48,988 nt of DNA from positions 1 through 48,988 of the forward strand of contig JABYQS010000237.1 of assembly GCA_022592435.1 (NCBI GenBank), read 5' to 3'. This stretch comes from Cerioporus squamosus. Taxonomy: Eukaryota > Basidiomycota > Agaricomycetes > Polyporales > Polyporaceae. A program made the position numbers and the translations under genes. Positions 21,815-33,760 of this stretch are shown here, in pieces. Position 1 is the stretch's first letter, and every line of letters starts with the position of its first letter. Under the pieces are notes generated by a model that was not told where the DNA came from, did not search any database, and was given only the letters and a program-made list of their open reading frames with translations.

Positions 21815-22230
21815 CTAGTATGACACGAGCGCGAGCGCGATCACTGGAACCAGCCACCCCTTAGGTGCACATGCTTCCCTACCCATGACCTGGAGGGCCG
21901 GGAGGTGTCGGAGAAATAATGGGAGGCCATCGTAGCGCACCATGAACTTGGCGAGGCGGTTGTTGCCTCGTTGCATGTAGTCGCGCGGACGATGGAAGGT
22001 AGGAAGCATGACGAGGTCGCCGGCCTGGTAGGAAGGGTCGGCTGCGCGACTGTGGTTTGCGGATTGCATCTGAGCGACTTTACTTAGCTGCAAGGAGGTT
22101 GTCTTGCGCTTCGAGAACGTCGGTATCAATGGCAAAACGGTATAATGTCCGCGATTTTCCGACCTCGGTCATTGCGTCCGCTGCTCGACGCCGCGCTTTG
22201 AGGCTCCTGTCCGCCGCTCTGAAGGATGTC
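21815..22230 (-). mobile_element. Remnant of a Ty3/gypsy integrase C-terminus
   Basis: A minus frame (21815-22135) contains QAGDLVMLPTFHRPRDYMQR followed by AKFMVRYDG. This is the conserved segment after the integrase core in a common Agaricomycete gypsy lineage (usual form VGDKVMLSTFHRRRDYMQKG then AKFMVRYDGPY). Just upstream in another frame is FAIDTDVLEAQDNLLAAK, which precedes that segment in intact elements, so a frameshift lies near 22080. After RYDG the sequence diverges. No catalytic D,D,E residues and no LTR are seen nearby. It is a short dead fragment of a lineage different from the element at 40 kb. Confidence 0.7.
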
Positions 22231-22797
22231 GATCATCCCTGGGCCGATGACCCTCAAACTTGGTAGACATATTCCCTATGCACCTCTGACACCAGGAAAA
22301 TTATTCACTAGTGCGCAGGTTGCCTATATTTCTTCACGTTCCGCATGTTCGTGGTAGGTCTTCTTCTTTCGGGCGCTTGTCGGCGCCTACTCTTCAGTCT
22401 GCCCGATTTGGCACTCCTCCCCTTCACTCCGCCAACGTGACATGTATCGTCAAGCATGAACAACTTCGTACTGCACCCAGAGAATAATTTTCTAGACATT
22501 ATGTGCCCTCTCTGAACAGATTTACTGATTTTAGGAGGGGGTCGGTATGCTGATGATCGACATTCTTCAAACGGCGGGCATGAAGCTTATAGTTGGCGGA
22601 CACAAAGCCGCCGGACGCCGGACCCAATAGCTAAGTCCTCCGGGCATAGGGCCTGCCGGCGCCGAACTTTAATAATAGGACATATCGGACAGACCAAATA
22701 GCGATATTATTTGACAGATGCGCGATCCTACCGGACATCATACCCTCTTGCGTATCAATGCGTCGAATGGTGTCCGCCGCGGCTTGGGCTAGGCTTG

Positions 22798-23109
22798 TAT
22801 TACTTACCGAGGGGGGTGCAGGTGGGTGCCGTGAGAACTGTTGAGTTCGAAAATCTGGCGTGGGCCATCAGTCGGACTTTGAACCTCTCAGCGCTTACAC
22901 GACCGAGGGAAGACATTCCATGGCCTCCTCGTCGTTCTTGCAAGACTTCTCGCTCTCAGAAACAGGGTGCGTGTTGCATTAGACCCCAGAGATTATAATC
23001 AGATTTTTTGGAATGTGTAGCTGCGCCAGGGAATAATGGAGCGAAACGCAGACTCTCGTAAGCGTGAGTTTCCCACGGTACCCATCCGCACCCCCCTCGG
23101 TAAGTAATA
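22798..23109. repeat. Inverted repeat, 38-bp arms, possible foldback element
   Basis: 22798-22835 is the reverse complement of 23072-23109 at 34 of 38 positions. The arms contain TATTACTTACCGAGGGGGGT. The 236-bp interior holds no gene. A second hairpin abuts the right arm. An organisation of arms with a short non-coding interior is typical of foldback or MITE-like elements, but no flanking duplication was identified. Confidence 0.6.
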
Positions 23110-23147
23110 CCAGCCTCTATTATGAGGTACGAGTAACTAGAGGCTGG
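23110..23147. repeat. Hairpin next to the inverted repeat
   Basis: CCAGCCTCT (23110-23118) pairs perfectly with AGAGGCTGG (23139-23147) across a 20-nt loop. Confidence 0.6.
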
Positions 23148-23598
23148 CACTGCGAGCCTAGGCTTGGGCTTCGCCTGGCCACATGCAGTTCTTAGTTTTA
23201 TTATCCTGCCACTATAACTAATGCAAAAACGAGATTAGTTCACCCATTAAGGGGATCGTCTTAATGGGCCTTCAGCTTTAAATCCATCCCAGCGAGCCCA
23301 GTCCGATGATCAACCGTTATTCTATGCTAATCTTCAACTAATCCGAGCGATTAGGCAGGATTAGTGCGCCTCAAGTCTCCCAAGTCAGCAAGCACACCGG
23401 CCCAAGTGCGCGTTAGTCGGCGGGATCAGTCCGTCGCGCTCATCCAGGGGATGATTAGTGGAGATAAGGGTGACGGTAATCCCGCGATTACCGCCACTCA
23501 CGCTCAACCATCCGTACCTTCGCGCTCTCTTTCATCCCCTACGGGTTAAAGCGCTCTCGTCTATCGCAAGTATTCTCTATCCCCTCACGCGTTGTAAC
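23148..23598. promoter_or_regulatory. Upstream region of the 23599 gene
   Basis: No gene is seen. It is rich in GATTAG/CTAATC motifs in both orientations between 23216 and 23470. CTATTCCCCT-like pyrimidine runs and a TTATTCTATG stretch are present. A regulatory role is inferred only from position. Confidence 0.25.
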
Positions 23599-25682
23599 AT
23601 GCCGTCTCTGCACCCCCAGGGAGACCACGATGGTCAGTTTTTGTTAAGGTTGCACGGTGATATAGCTGATTGCTTTGTAGCTCCGTTGGACTGGGCAGAC
23701 GCACTCTCGGTAGCAGACATCGGCGATGACAAGTATGTTGTCAGCTCCCCAAACATGGCATACATACCTTCGCCACACGTCGGCATCGTAGAGATCTCAA
23801 TGCGATCCGATTATCACTACGGCATACCAGATCCTATCCAGTGGCCTCAAGTATTCACGGACAAGTGCGACTATCTTTGCGCAGTCCTTCGCCCTGTCCC
23901 TGCCGACCATCCCTACGCCCCAATATGGTGGACCCCCAAAGAGGATTCCGACTTTGACGTGCTCGAGGGATCTCTGTTTACGTGTCTTGGACTGTTCAAG
24001 CCGAATGCAATCAGCGCACTGAGTGCGTTGGTAGATGACCTCTCGCAGGCAGTCTCGGCTTGTAGGAGCGAAGACCATCGTCTGCCCTGGCTGAACCTGG
24101 CCATGCGTCAGACACGGGATAGACTTAAGTACTTCCCGTGCACCTTTCGTGATGCAGCCTTGCAAGTGCGAGAGACTCAACGCTATTGGTTGTTGACGCG
24201 CGCATGTCTGGATTGGGTGGGGAAGCACGTCGACAACTTCTTAGGTTCTCCTCTGCCAGTCAACCCCGGACTCATGGGAGCTTTCAGCACCGACGGTGGT
24301 GTCGTTCAGAACCTCCTCACTGCCGGCATCCCCGTTTGGTATATTCGCAGCGACGTCTCCATTCTACGTGACACCAGCGTACGAGCGATAGTCATCCCCA
24401 CTCTTCCCGACGACATCTACATGGACAGCGGGCCGGAAGGTGGACACGTCGTATATCGCGGGCTCGCAGGAGTCGCACACTTGTTGCAGACTATGCGCTC
24501 CGGGCATACATACCTGGATGTCTCTCGCACACCACTGTTGGTCGTGGATAACATCGGCGGCTACCCTGCAGCTTGCTCGCAGAAGGACTACAAAGGTATC
24601 CTCGTCGGAGGACCGGTTCCTACTCGAGCGGCTGTTAGCTCGACGCCTGTCGTGAAGCCTCATGATAGTGAGGTCCGTATGAAGTTCAAGGCTTCTTCGG
24701 CGCACACTCCTTGTAGGTCATTCTGCGCTTTCCGACCTATCTCCGCTGACCATTACCAGATCCTCGTCCTCACGCTAGCCAAACACGCGGCATCAATAAG
24801 TTTGAGCGTTTCGAGCATCCATGGATGCCGAGCGAACTTCCAGCGTGGCAGGCAGCACTGTGCACGGTCGACTTGAGCCAGCCCGCTCGCCCGAACCCGG
24901 ACATATGGGGCTACTGGATACCCGAGCCCGCCTTGCTCCTGCGCCCGAAGACCGCTGACCGGCGCGATCGCTACATCATGACGTGGCTCCGTCTCCGAAC
25001 CGGATGGCTGTATCTTCTGCGCGTGCCCGACATTCCTGTCACATCCGTCCCAACCCAATGGTGGCGTGATGTCCTATATGGGGACACCGGGCGCACGCAT
25101 CATGATCCCTCGACGCTGAACACCAAGCGTTGGGATGCTATCAAGAAGGTTTTCGGTACCATCTTCCAAAGCACGCATTTCGACGGCGCTCAGTCGAGCT
25201 CAGTCTGGTGGCAGGGCCATCGCGTGAAGACAGTGGATCCGTGACTCTGTCCGGCAATCATCTGGGAGATGTTCGACCTCGGATTTCGATACGAACTTCT
25301 CGCTCTCGATCGCCTCTTCGTTCCATCCCGCAACATGACTCACGGTGAGAGAGGCCGCGAAGACCTCCTGAGCGGCATCTTCCCATCCCACCATCTCTAC
25401 TTCGTCATAGATCTGCCTGCGGGAGGGGCTGGTCTCTGTGCGGGTGTTCCTCACGCTCGTGTGCCTTACCTCGAGGCTTTCCGACGAGTAGTCTCGCGTT
25501 GGCCAGCCTGCCCGGCATCTATCCACCATGGCTTACCCTTCGCGACAAGCATGTCGACGGACGAGATCCTCTCGCGCGAGAAAGAACTCGTCAAGTTCTA
25601 TGTACATACGTTCTTTGCTCAGTCCGGACGTGCTCCTATAGTGCCCCACCAGTTCCCGGCCGGTGTACCAGACCCTGCTTAG
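23599..25682 (+). pseudogene. Large Agaricomycete family protein (about 678 codons), one in-frame TGA
   Basis: Exons are 23599-24712 and 24760-25682, joined by a 47-nt intron (GTAGGT...CCAG). The phase is correct and rebuilds TRGINKFERFEHPWMPSELP. I recognise the layout of a family that is abundant in mushroom genomes and of unknown function. An N-terminal part has a TPSP-like loading region (FLLRLHGDIADCFVAPLDWA). The middle is IPVWYIRSDVSILRDTSVRA. The block WGYWIPEPALLL comes later, then WLRLRTGWLYLL and PTQWWRDVLYG. The C-terminus is FDLGFRYELLALDRLFVPSR and QSGRAPIVPHQFPAG. A TGA at 25242-25244 interrupts VDP-LCPAIIWEMF, and the frame then continues to TAG at 25680-25682. Everything else is open, so the stop is recent, or is read through, or is a sequence error. 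Families of this kind lie near transposons. Confidence 0.65.
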
Positions 25683-26394
25683 TTGAATCGATGGCAACTA
25701 CATAGTTAGTAAGTAAGTAACGCGCTACTTGGGAAATGATGAGTCAGCTTGATCTCACATAGAATGCAGACTTGATGTCCATAAGTAAGTGATATAAGTA
25801 TCGCGCTCAACACGATGATACTTAAGCGTGGGTGAAAACTCCGCCGTGTGCGATTGCCAGCTGGCATCAAGTCCGACCTGTGCCGACACGACTCGAGTCT
25901 ACATTCTCGGTCACGTCAGGTTGTCCTCCGCACCTACGCTGCCTCGATATACTTACCGCACTACCGCACAAGTCCCCTGGGTCTCCCTCACCCGCATCCA
26001 TCGACCACACGGAGATTCCGAACATGCGCGACATGGCAGGACAGTCGAAGGTGCGTGAACAGTGGACTGAGTAAGTCTCCAATCCAAGCTTGCCTTGCTA
26101 ATATCGTATGCGGCGTTGTTCAGACAGTCCCACCCCTCCTCCCATCGCCAGCGACAACTTGGTGTTGTCGCGAGGGCTCGAAAATCTCTGATGATCTCGA
26201 GCCCTCCTCCCCTCTGTTTCCTGAACGCAAGAGTGCCCGTGGAGGACCCCAACACCACTCGCAAAGTCTCTTCGCAAAGCCATCAGTTGACGTCGGGGTT
26301 GGATCGCGACCCTCCTCCAGGTCAAAGCGTCGCACCTTTGTGCCGAACTGCTCCGCGCCCCCGCAATACTCCACCTCTCTCGCCTCTCTCAGCG
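25683..26394. other. Intergenic stretch with a possible first exon
   Basis: TAAGTAAGTAA repeats occur at about 25710 and 25784. A plus-strand ATG at 26025 (MRDMAGQSKVREQWTE) followed by GTAAGT at 26071 and a CAG acceptor near 26124 could be an upstream exon of the next gene. The frame then meets TGA TGA, so the link is not secure. An alternative open frame (SKISDDLEPSSPLFPERKSA) overlaps. Confidence 0.25.
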
Positions 26395-27182
26395 ACCATG
26401 CCCCCGCCTCGAGTTCTGCTCAACCTCTCCGACGTAGCCCGTGTATGTTTTGTCGCCACCTCGCTGCAACCACCTCCTCAAGATCGTGAACGCGCTCGGC
26501 GACCCTGCGCGCGCGGTGGCAAGGATTTGGTTTGGATGTGTTATGGGCTCACGGAGGATGAGACCGTTGGAAAGCTCGTTGAGGTAGTAAGTGGTAACAT
26601 TCTGAGATGACATGGCCGTTGACTAACAAAGCTATCTAGCGTCTGGCCTTCGTGTCGTGCGAGTTCCACAACACGTATGTCGACGAGGAGCACCAATTGG
26701 GCGCAGAGAATCACCTGCGCCTCCTGGACAAGCTCATCAACCTCGAGCCTCCCCTCCCCCTGCAATATCTCGACCGATGTTCTCTCCTTCGTGCCAGTAT
26801 CATCGTGGCCGAAGAAGATGCTATCCGCGCTGAAACCACCGAGTCCCTCGCGAGCACGCCGGGCTTAAAGATAGGCATCCAGTGTCCATCCGCTGCTCCT
26901 GCCGTCAACGCTCGGGCAGGTCCGATGGGTTCCGGCAGGACTGCGACCGACCCCATCGTCGTAGCCGACAGCGAGCCCGAACCGCGGGTGGCGTCCTCTA
27001 AGCGCAAGCGCAAGCATGCCATACGTCGAGAGGCTTCTGGAGAGGCAGTCGATGGCAGCAACGAGCGTGGACTGCTCGCCCGGGTTTCCGATGGCAGTCA
27101 GTCGGCCAACGATCGTTCTGCACACGCCACCAAGCGTCAGCGCGCCGGTCCCACCGATGACCAGTCCGCTCGTACGCAGTAG
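26395..27182 (+). CDS. Orphan gene with basic, probably nuclear C-terminal half
   Basis: Two exons, 26395-26586 and 26640-27182, are joined by a 53-nt intron (GTAAGT, branch-like CTAAC, CTAG) that keeps the frame: ETVGKLVEV then RLAFVSCEFHNTYVDEEHQ. The middle is helical (NHLRLLDKLINLEPPLPLQY). The C-terminal half is rich in Ser/Arg/Lys with SSKRKRKHAIRRE and ATKRQRA, two basic clusters like nuclear-localisation signals, and stops at TAG 27180-27182. The start is uncertain: upstream in-frame sequence is open, and a CxxC-bearing alternative frame (PCMFCRHLA) lies at about 26430. No domain is recognised. Confidence 0.5.
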
Positions 27183-27458
27183 TCTGCTACATACGGTACA
27201 GTAATAGAATTTACCTCATCGTGTTCTTCTGTTTCGCTTATCCACCGGACGTTCGATCACAAAGCGGACCGTCGCGCTATGATGCAGATCCGGGGCCACT
27301 GCGCTTGGACAGAGTGCGCTTGGACGCACTTTGCAGTGGTCATATAGCCAGTGAAAGCCCCGCCCGCCGTTGGTGGCGTAGTGCATATGAACATGGCTGT
27401 CTCCTCGACATGCCCCATCTGTCACCTCATCGTCCCAGTGCGCGCGACTGCTCTCAGC

Positions 27459-30400
27459 ATGTTTAAAATGGCCCAGAAGGCCCGCGGCATCCGGGGTGGT
27501 ATGGATTTACCCCCGAGTCCTCCGCGGCAGTCTTCGCTCAGAGTCGGGCCGAAGGGGAAGTTCCGCCTCGAAGAACGGTCGATAGAGGACAACACTCCAC
27601 TACCACCAGCGAAACGCGCTCGCTTCGATTCTCATGCGAGTCCCTCCCAAGCTGACGCCGTCTGGACAGACGAGCCGTTGCCTACGCCCTCTACGGAGCT
27701 GGATGACGGACCGTCGTCTGATGTCAACACCGCTACCGTGGCACCACCCGCTCAGCCTTCCGCGGAACACGGTCAGGCATATTAGCCTCCCGCAACGAAG
27801 AAGGCGGATTACAGGGTATGTTCCCTGTCAGAACCGTGACCCAACAGGCTTACTGACACGACTCTAGTCACCGTCAGAGCGTATCAAGGAGTGGAAGCCC
27901 CATTTCGATGATCTTCTCGATGAGATGCTATGGCACGAACACGATGAGCGTGTCCAGACAGCGTCTCCCACCGCAGGATGCAAGGGCGCTGCGACGGTTT
28001 GGTGTCGCGAGTGCACGCAGCTGGCACCGATGTGCGAAGGCTGCATGGTTATCTCACATCGCAATCAACCTCTCCACGGGGTGGACAGGTGAAACGGTTC
28101 TTACTTCGGACGGAGTGGCCTTGCAGAGCTCAGGTGCGTCATCAACCTCGGGCACGATGGCCAGCCGTGTCCCAACCTGCCTAACCAACCGCCCAAACCC
28201 ACCGACATCGTCATCGTGCACATGAACGGCGTCCATTAGTGCAAGTTGCAAGTGTGCCACGCCTCGATCGCCCGTCCCTCGTCACCCAACTTATGCGCGT
28301 GGACATCTTCCCGGCCTCCCTCCATCACATCGAGACCGCTTTCACACACGAAGTCCTCAAGGCCTACGACCTGGTCTTCAACCTAGCGAAGGTCAGCACC
28401 CTTGATTTTGTGCGGTGGTTGGCTCGCCGAACCGACAATTCGGCGGCGCCTCAAGAGGTCCAGGTACGTTCACCGCACCTTTGCGATAGGTCACTCTCTC
28501 TCCATTCACGTAGGATCGCTATCGAGACTTCCTATGGGCTGCACGCGTCCACAAATACCTCATAATGGTGAAACGGTCGGGACGCGCCCACGATATCGTA
28601 CTTCCTGGACGTGATCCAGAGAACATCACGGTGCCGTGCCTGACGTGTCCCTGGCCCGACGTCAATCTCCCTTCGGATTGGGCAGAAGCTCCTCCACATC
28701 TCCGGTAAGATATATCCTTGCTCCTGGTTGGCTCCGTACTGACTGGCGCACACAGGTACCTGTACCGCATCATCTTCCACTGCGATGGAAACCACAGCCT
28801 GAACAAGGGTTCGAAGCAGGATGATGTCCTCGACGTGCCACTCACTGACGGGCAAGGACCGTTCGTACGGAACAGCACGATGAAGCCATACCTCGACGCC
28901 AGATACAACGCCAAGAAGGTCAAGAAGAAACGCGTCGCCCGGAAGTCCACAGGCAAACGCAAGAAGGTCGACGAGAAGGAGAACGTAGAACCTCCTGCGG
29001 AACCGACGGGTGAGTTCCGATCTCGCCCAGTACAAATTCTGTATTGCAGACTCACAGTCATTCCGTGCTAGATACCGACAAGCTCGTCTATATCAAGGGT
29101 CTCGTCATCCGCGCGACGCCTGTCATCCCGGACATGGAGACACCAGCCAAGCAGACAGAAGGGGGAAGCCATGAAGTGCCGGTACGTACCTGCCACGCCC
29201 GCTGTGCACAGACAGCTGACCGTGACCAAAGTCATGCGCTCACAACGCCCGGGTAAAAGTGAGTACATGGACGTCAGCGGCGTTGTTGCCGTCACATGCA
29301 ACCATCTCTTCGCCCTGCCCGGCGCTGTGGCTGACCTGCAGACCGTCGAGACGTAAGTACGCTCTCGTCTCAGTATTAGCTTGTTACTGATCCCACAAGC
29401 CCAGGTGGGAACACGGTGATTTCGCCGGTGGCCTCAGACTCGCTGTTCGCCTCCTAGAGATCGGTTTCACGTACGACGTCGTCTGTAGCTACATCAAGCA
29501 CATCCTAGAGCGGTTCAAGGACTACCACCCTGATCTGCGGCCCGTGGTTGAGCGCATGAAGATGCTCCTGCCGAAGCTGCACATCCACAGTCACAAAGAA
29601 CTCTGCCAGGCTGTCTACGCTATCCCTTACGCGGAGGGCTTCGGTCACAACGACGGCGAAGGTATCGAGCGCTTCTGGGGAGGCAATGGTGACGCAGGGC
29701 GTCCAACCCGCGAGATGACTTCAGGTGCTCGGCAAGATTGCCTTGTGGCAGTCTTCAACTTCTGGAACTGGTGCAAGATTGAGTTGATGCGTAGGTCATC
29801 TATCCCGGACTATGTGGTCTCTACTGATCTCTACACAGCGTCATACCTTGGTCGCAAGCTTCTGGAGGCCTGTGTCATCCAGCGTCGCACAACACGGTAC
29901 TTTGAAAGTCTCACTGCTCGTGTCGGCCCGAAGAAGGTCGCGGAGTGGCTCAAGGTCGAAGTAGACGATCAGGCACCCACCCCGCTCACCTGCCGCGCCA
30001 AGGAACAAGCCTTCTTGGAATCCCGTAACGTCTTCGTCACGGAACAGACCGATCGTGAGTATCAGTTGCGCAGTCTTATACACGCCTTCCTCATCGCATC
30101 ATGTCGCAGTGCCTACAATGGAGAGAGCTCTTCAAGACCTCATCAAGGCCAACAAGGCCAAAGGTGGAACGCACGTCAACGACGTCGTCTTGCGCATGCG
30201 CAGCGCGGCGGTCCTCTTCATCAAGGCCGGTGTGGACCTCCATCTGGAACTGTAAGTGCACCGGCTTCATCTCAGGGCTGCTCTGACGTCGTCGTGTTTC
30301 TTACAGACTGCATCTACGCTATGTCCGCGAGCACGAGAAACAGCAGCACGAAGTCTTGGACGACGGCCTCCTTTCGGTCACTTGGGACTCGTTTCGCAAG

Positions 30401-30802
30401 AAGCTTAAGCTGGAGTGTTGGCAAGGCGGGGCTGTGGGCGAGGACCTGCGCGAGGACGAGCACCGAATAGTCACGGGGCTGGGTAGCGCGCGGGACGTGC
30501 CTGATGCACAGCCACCCCACGCGAGGATGATCCCACGCGAGTGCCCGACATCGCCACCACATGCGAGAGGCCCGACTTTCTCGGAGTTGCTTCCGGCTCA
30601 GGAACCCGGGCGTCTGAAAGCCACCGTTGTGCCTGCTGCCTCTCTCGCTTGGCCTGCTCATCGCTCAGTCTTCGCTCATCGACTCAGCTCTCCAATTGCA
30701 ACTTTGTCACTCCACGTTATGCCGCACTGGTCGCGCGTTGTCACCGGAAAGCAGTGGTTGGTGAGTCCGGAGACGAATGTCAGGTCAAGTTGCAATGTTT
30801 GA
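27459..30802 (+). pseudogene. KDZ-superfamily (CxC2-type) transposase, broken
   Basis: About ten exons are separated by 50-62-nt introns (for example 27816-27867, 28464-28513, 28705-28755, 29010-29071, 29353-29404, 30055-30109, 30252-30306). An N-terminal basic exon is followed by the CxC2 zinc-like module (VWCRECTQLAPMCEGCMVIS, then HRNQPLHG and LGHDGQPCPN). The transposase core follows: EYMDVSGVVAVTCNHLFALP, FTYDVVCSYIKHI, HSHKELCQAVYAIPYAEGFG, then DGEGIERFWGGNG and QDCLVAVFNFWNW. KDZ proteins are eukaryotic cut-and-paste transposases that are expanded in basidiomycetes, and acidic residues in DVVCSY, DGEGIERFW and neighbours are the candidate metal ligands. Breaks: TAG at 27783, TGA at 28090, TAG at 28237 and a frameshift near 28265. 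No terminal inverted repeats were found, so the copy is dead or domesticated and decayed. Confidence 0.8.
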
Positions 30803-30817
30803 TGTGGCTACTTGCAG

Positions 30818-31316
30818 ATCGCCTTGTCGATATTCGCGAGCCGCGACGGGGAGAGGTTCCAGATAACATATGCCGAGTTTGTCGACGTAAGTTGAATGCT
30901 ATCCTATTCGTCGTGTCACCCTGACCACTCGCAGTTGATGAAAGCTATGGAGTTTGTGCCGCACGAGAGCCAAGGTGGGGCCCTGCGCCCTCCGCGAGGG
31001 CACGGGGCATTGCCGGTACTGGTGTATGATGAGGTAGCTAACGTTGCTTCCTTGGTCGATTGCATCACTAAGAGTACTCAGAACAATCGCGGCCTGGACA
31101 GCAACATGTCCTACCGTGCGCAGCAAGAGTAAGATAGCGGCTGGTGTAAGTGGATTGCTTTGCTGATCATTCCACAGGATCAAGCGGCAGCTGCGCGACG
31201 TGTACGGCATGAAATTCGCGGACTTCTGCGTCGACCGGACGCAGCAATGGGAGAACCCGGCCGACTCGAAGAACCCGGTGCCCATAGTCGACATGGAGTT
31301 GGCGCTGGGCAAATGA
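30818..31316 (+). CDS. Three-exon orphan gene tail following the KDZ gene
   Basis: Exons are 30818-30886, 30935-31128 and 31178-31316, with introns of 48 and 49 nt and all junctions in phase, ending TGA at 31314-31316. The 5' end is not defined, since a further upstream exon is likely (GTGAGT near 30761). The protein includes ASRDGERFQITYAEFVDLMK, GALPVLVYDEVANVASL and IKRQLRDVYGMKFADFCVD. ITYAEFVDLMKAMEF with a following GG/basic patch resembles a small module found in several basidiomycete orphan proteins, distantly like a HicA/YcfA fold. This is a weak resemblance. It lies in the same orientation as the KDZ relic and could be its true 3' end or a separate gene. Confidence 0.5.
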
Positions 31317-32865
31317 GACAGGATGAGTATAGTGTACGATTATCATGTAGCAAGTGCTTATGTTTTGTGCGGCGCAGGCGAGAGGTGGGTGGTCTTTTTT
31401 ACGATGTGATTGCCAATGAGATACAGCGACAAGAGGACCGATTGCTGCTGCAACGAGGCCGAAATGAGCACAGCCATACGAATTATCCAAGGTTGGACCG
31501 AGACTTGCACACAGGCTAGTTCGGTGTACTGACGAGCTCGGGGCCCTGTGTGTCATCCTCAATCTGACCCCGTAGCGAGTATATTGCCCCGAAGCAGCGT
31601 GCCGGCAGAAGAGCATCGGCGTGTCACGAGGAGGATGAGTCTGTGGCGACGCAGGTAGGCTATTTGCGCCAATGCAGAGTGCTCCGCGTCGTGCTAACTT
31701 GCGGTTTGACCCGGCGATCCGCAGGAATGTCTCGGTTGGGCTGGTGCGCGGCAAGAACACTGAGTCCCGCCTATGCGACGGCTGAATGCTCGCCTACGTA
31801 AGTATCCAGCACCGACCGGTCTCCCTCCCCTCCCCATCCCTTCTGCTCTATGACAGGTTCTGTGCACCTCATACACTCCTTCTTACTGCTGCTACTTTTG
31901 TGAGCGTCGTACTGTACATCTTTGCCGTCCGTGGCTCCAAGTTCCCCGCACTCCAAGTTCGACCGGGGACCCTCATTCGATTTATCTCGCTACCCCGCAC
32001 TTCTCGCACACGCTCGGATGACTATCATAAGGTACGCCTTTGTATACTCCCTGGTATTGACGGCAAATTGCTGATGCATATACACATTTCTACTTCCAGT
32101 CAGGCGTCCGACTCGGCCTGAGGCATGCTCTCGGTCACCGGCTGTCTCCCCACGGTCACTTGGCTAGTCGCCGGTGCTGATCTCCGTCTCGCGAGGTATG
32201 CATATGGCAAATTCTGCTCTGCCTGCGTACTCATTGACTTCCGTTCTCGAAGCAGATCTGGCTATTTTTCGACCATCCGGCGGAGCACTCCTTGCCGACG
32301 ATGCCTCGGGTACGCGTATCGCCGCCGGACAAACGTCAAGTTGTACGCAGTCATCGAGTCAATGGTGAGTTCATGGCTTTGCTAAGGATGCTTGTGGAGC
32401 TGTTGACTTGACTCTTTATGTTCTATGTGGTAGGTTAGTCCTGGTTGGGTCTTCGCGCGGACTCCTGTGAACGTATGCATGACGCCATGAGTAGCTCTTG
32501 AACGCGTCGTAGTCCGATCTATCTGGCGAGGTACGCGGTCAACTAGCATGGTTCCGAGCCCGCTCATGCCGGATAAGTGCAACATAGAGCTCGGTTTGTC
32601 AAAGCGTTCACGGCGTCTGACCCTGATACGTCGTCTGTAGCTATAGGCAGTAGAGTTCGCGCGCCGTTCGCAGTTCATCCTGGAGGACTGGTGGGCTCAG
32701 GCAACAGTCCGATAGGATCTGCATTCTGTACGTCCCTCTCAGGACCCCGGCGATACTCGCCGAGGACTGACTGACTGACGTACTCAGCACGGCACGACTA
32801 CCGGGACAGGCATGCAAGCACAACGCTTGCAGTCGTGCGTCCGCGGGAGACGGTTAAGGAACAGC
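31317..32865. other. Long stretch without a supportable gene
   Basis: Short frames exist on both strands with occasional intron-like signals (CTACGTAAGTATCC near 31795, GTGAGTTCATGG near 32362), but no consistent exon chain. A minus frame at 31167-31760 overlaps the end of the orphan gene and reads as a shadow. I see no RNA gene or element end. Confidence 0.3.
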
Positions 32866-33700
32866 GCAGATCGTGATCTCGCTGAGGCCAGACAGCGTCC
32901 TCGACGAAGCACTGTGTAGGGCTCGGGTGAGTGTCTCGTTCCGAGTGAGCGGTAGTCGTTGCTTGCTCAACAGGTATTTGTCCGAGAAGCTAACGACATA
33001 TCCGGCAAATGGTAAGTGCGCTGTCCTGCCCGATGTGTGACAAACGGTGCTTACTGTCATTGCCTTGCAGAGATGCAAGTCTTCCGGCATCTCGAGCATG
33101 CACACACGCCCGCGTGCACACCGTACCACCGGCAGCCTCGCTACGTGAGCACGTCCGGTCCGTTCCCGTGTTCGCAAAACACGGTGAGCAGCTCTTCCCG
33201 GTCGCGGCCGCGTACTGATAAGCCTTCGGACAGGATTACATTCGCAGCTACAGCGCAGTACCCATGTCCGCGAGACGCACACGCATTCGACCCTCCGTCG
33301 CTGCCACATTCATCCTCGAATCTCCACCGCCGCATGACAGGGGGCCACGCCGTCCCTTGCAGCTGGTGAGTTCGTCTTCGATCTTTGCATATAGGGGCTC
33401 CGCAACGAGCCACCGAGCGTGGCAGCTACAGGAAGTTGCGGCGGGTCTTGAACGCAGTAGAGCTGCCGGCCAATTCGAGCGAGTTGCACCATGCCGTCTG
33501 GCCTGCCAATGGCAATGCACGCGTCAGGAAGGCAGAAGGCTGCGTCACTCACCGAGAACGCGTGCGGAACGTGTGCGTCTCTGCCGTTTCGGGCTCGTCC
33601 TCGCTGTGCGGCTCGGGTACTCGTCCCGGCCCAGTGAGACTTGCAGGCCTCGTGCACGCTGTCTGGAGTGTTCTCGGACGTACGTAGTGGAGGCGGAATG
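32866..33700 (+). other. Third copy of the left-end orphan family
   Basis: Exon-like blocks are as follows. AQIVISLRPDSVLDEALCRA starts at 32866, with KLTTYPANG ending at a GTAAGT donor at about 33013. After a TTGCAG acceptor near 33070, a block includes PFPCSQNTVSSSSRSRPRTD to GGHAVPCSW at about 33367. After GTGAGT and a GGCAG acceptor near 33424, ANSSELHHAVWPANGNARVR and CVTHRERVRNVCVSAV run to about 33690. The blocks match 1-560 and 565-860 in order and partly in sequence. No domain is recognised. Arg/Ser/Cys richness and lack of a firm frame make it either a fast-evolving orphan gene or a relic. Confidence 0.35.
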
Positions 33701-33760
33701 TGGCGCGGAGGAGCCAGTGGTGTGTGTGGGAGCGTTATATGCATGACGCGAGACCGTCAT

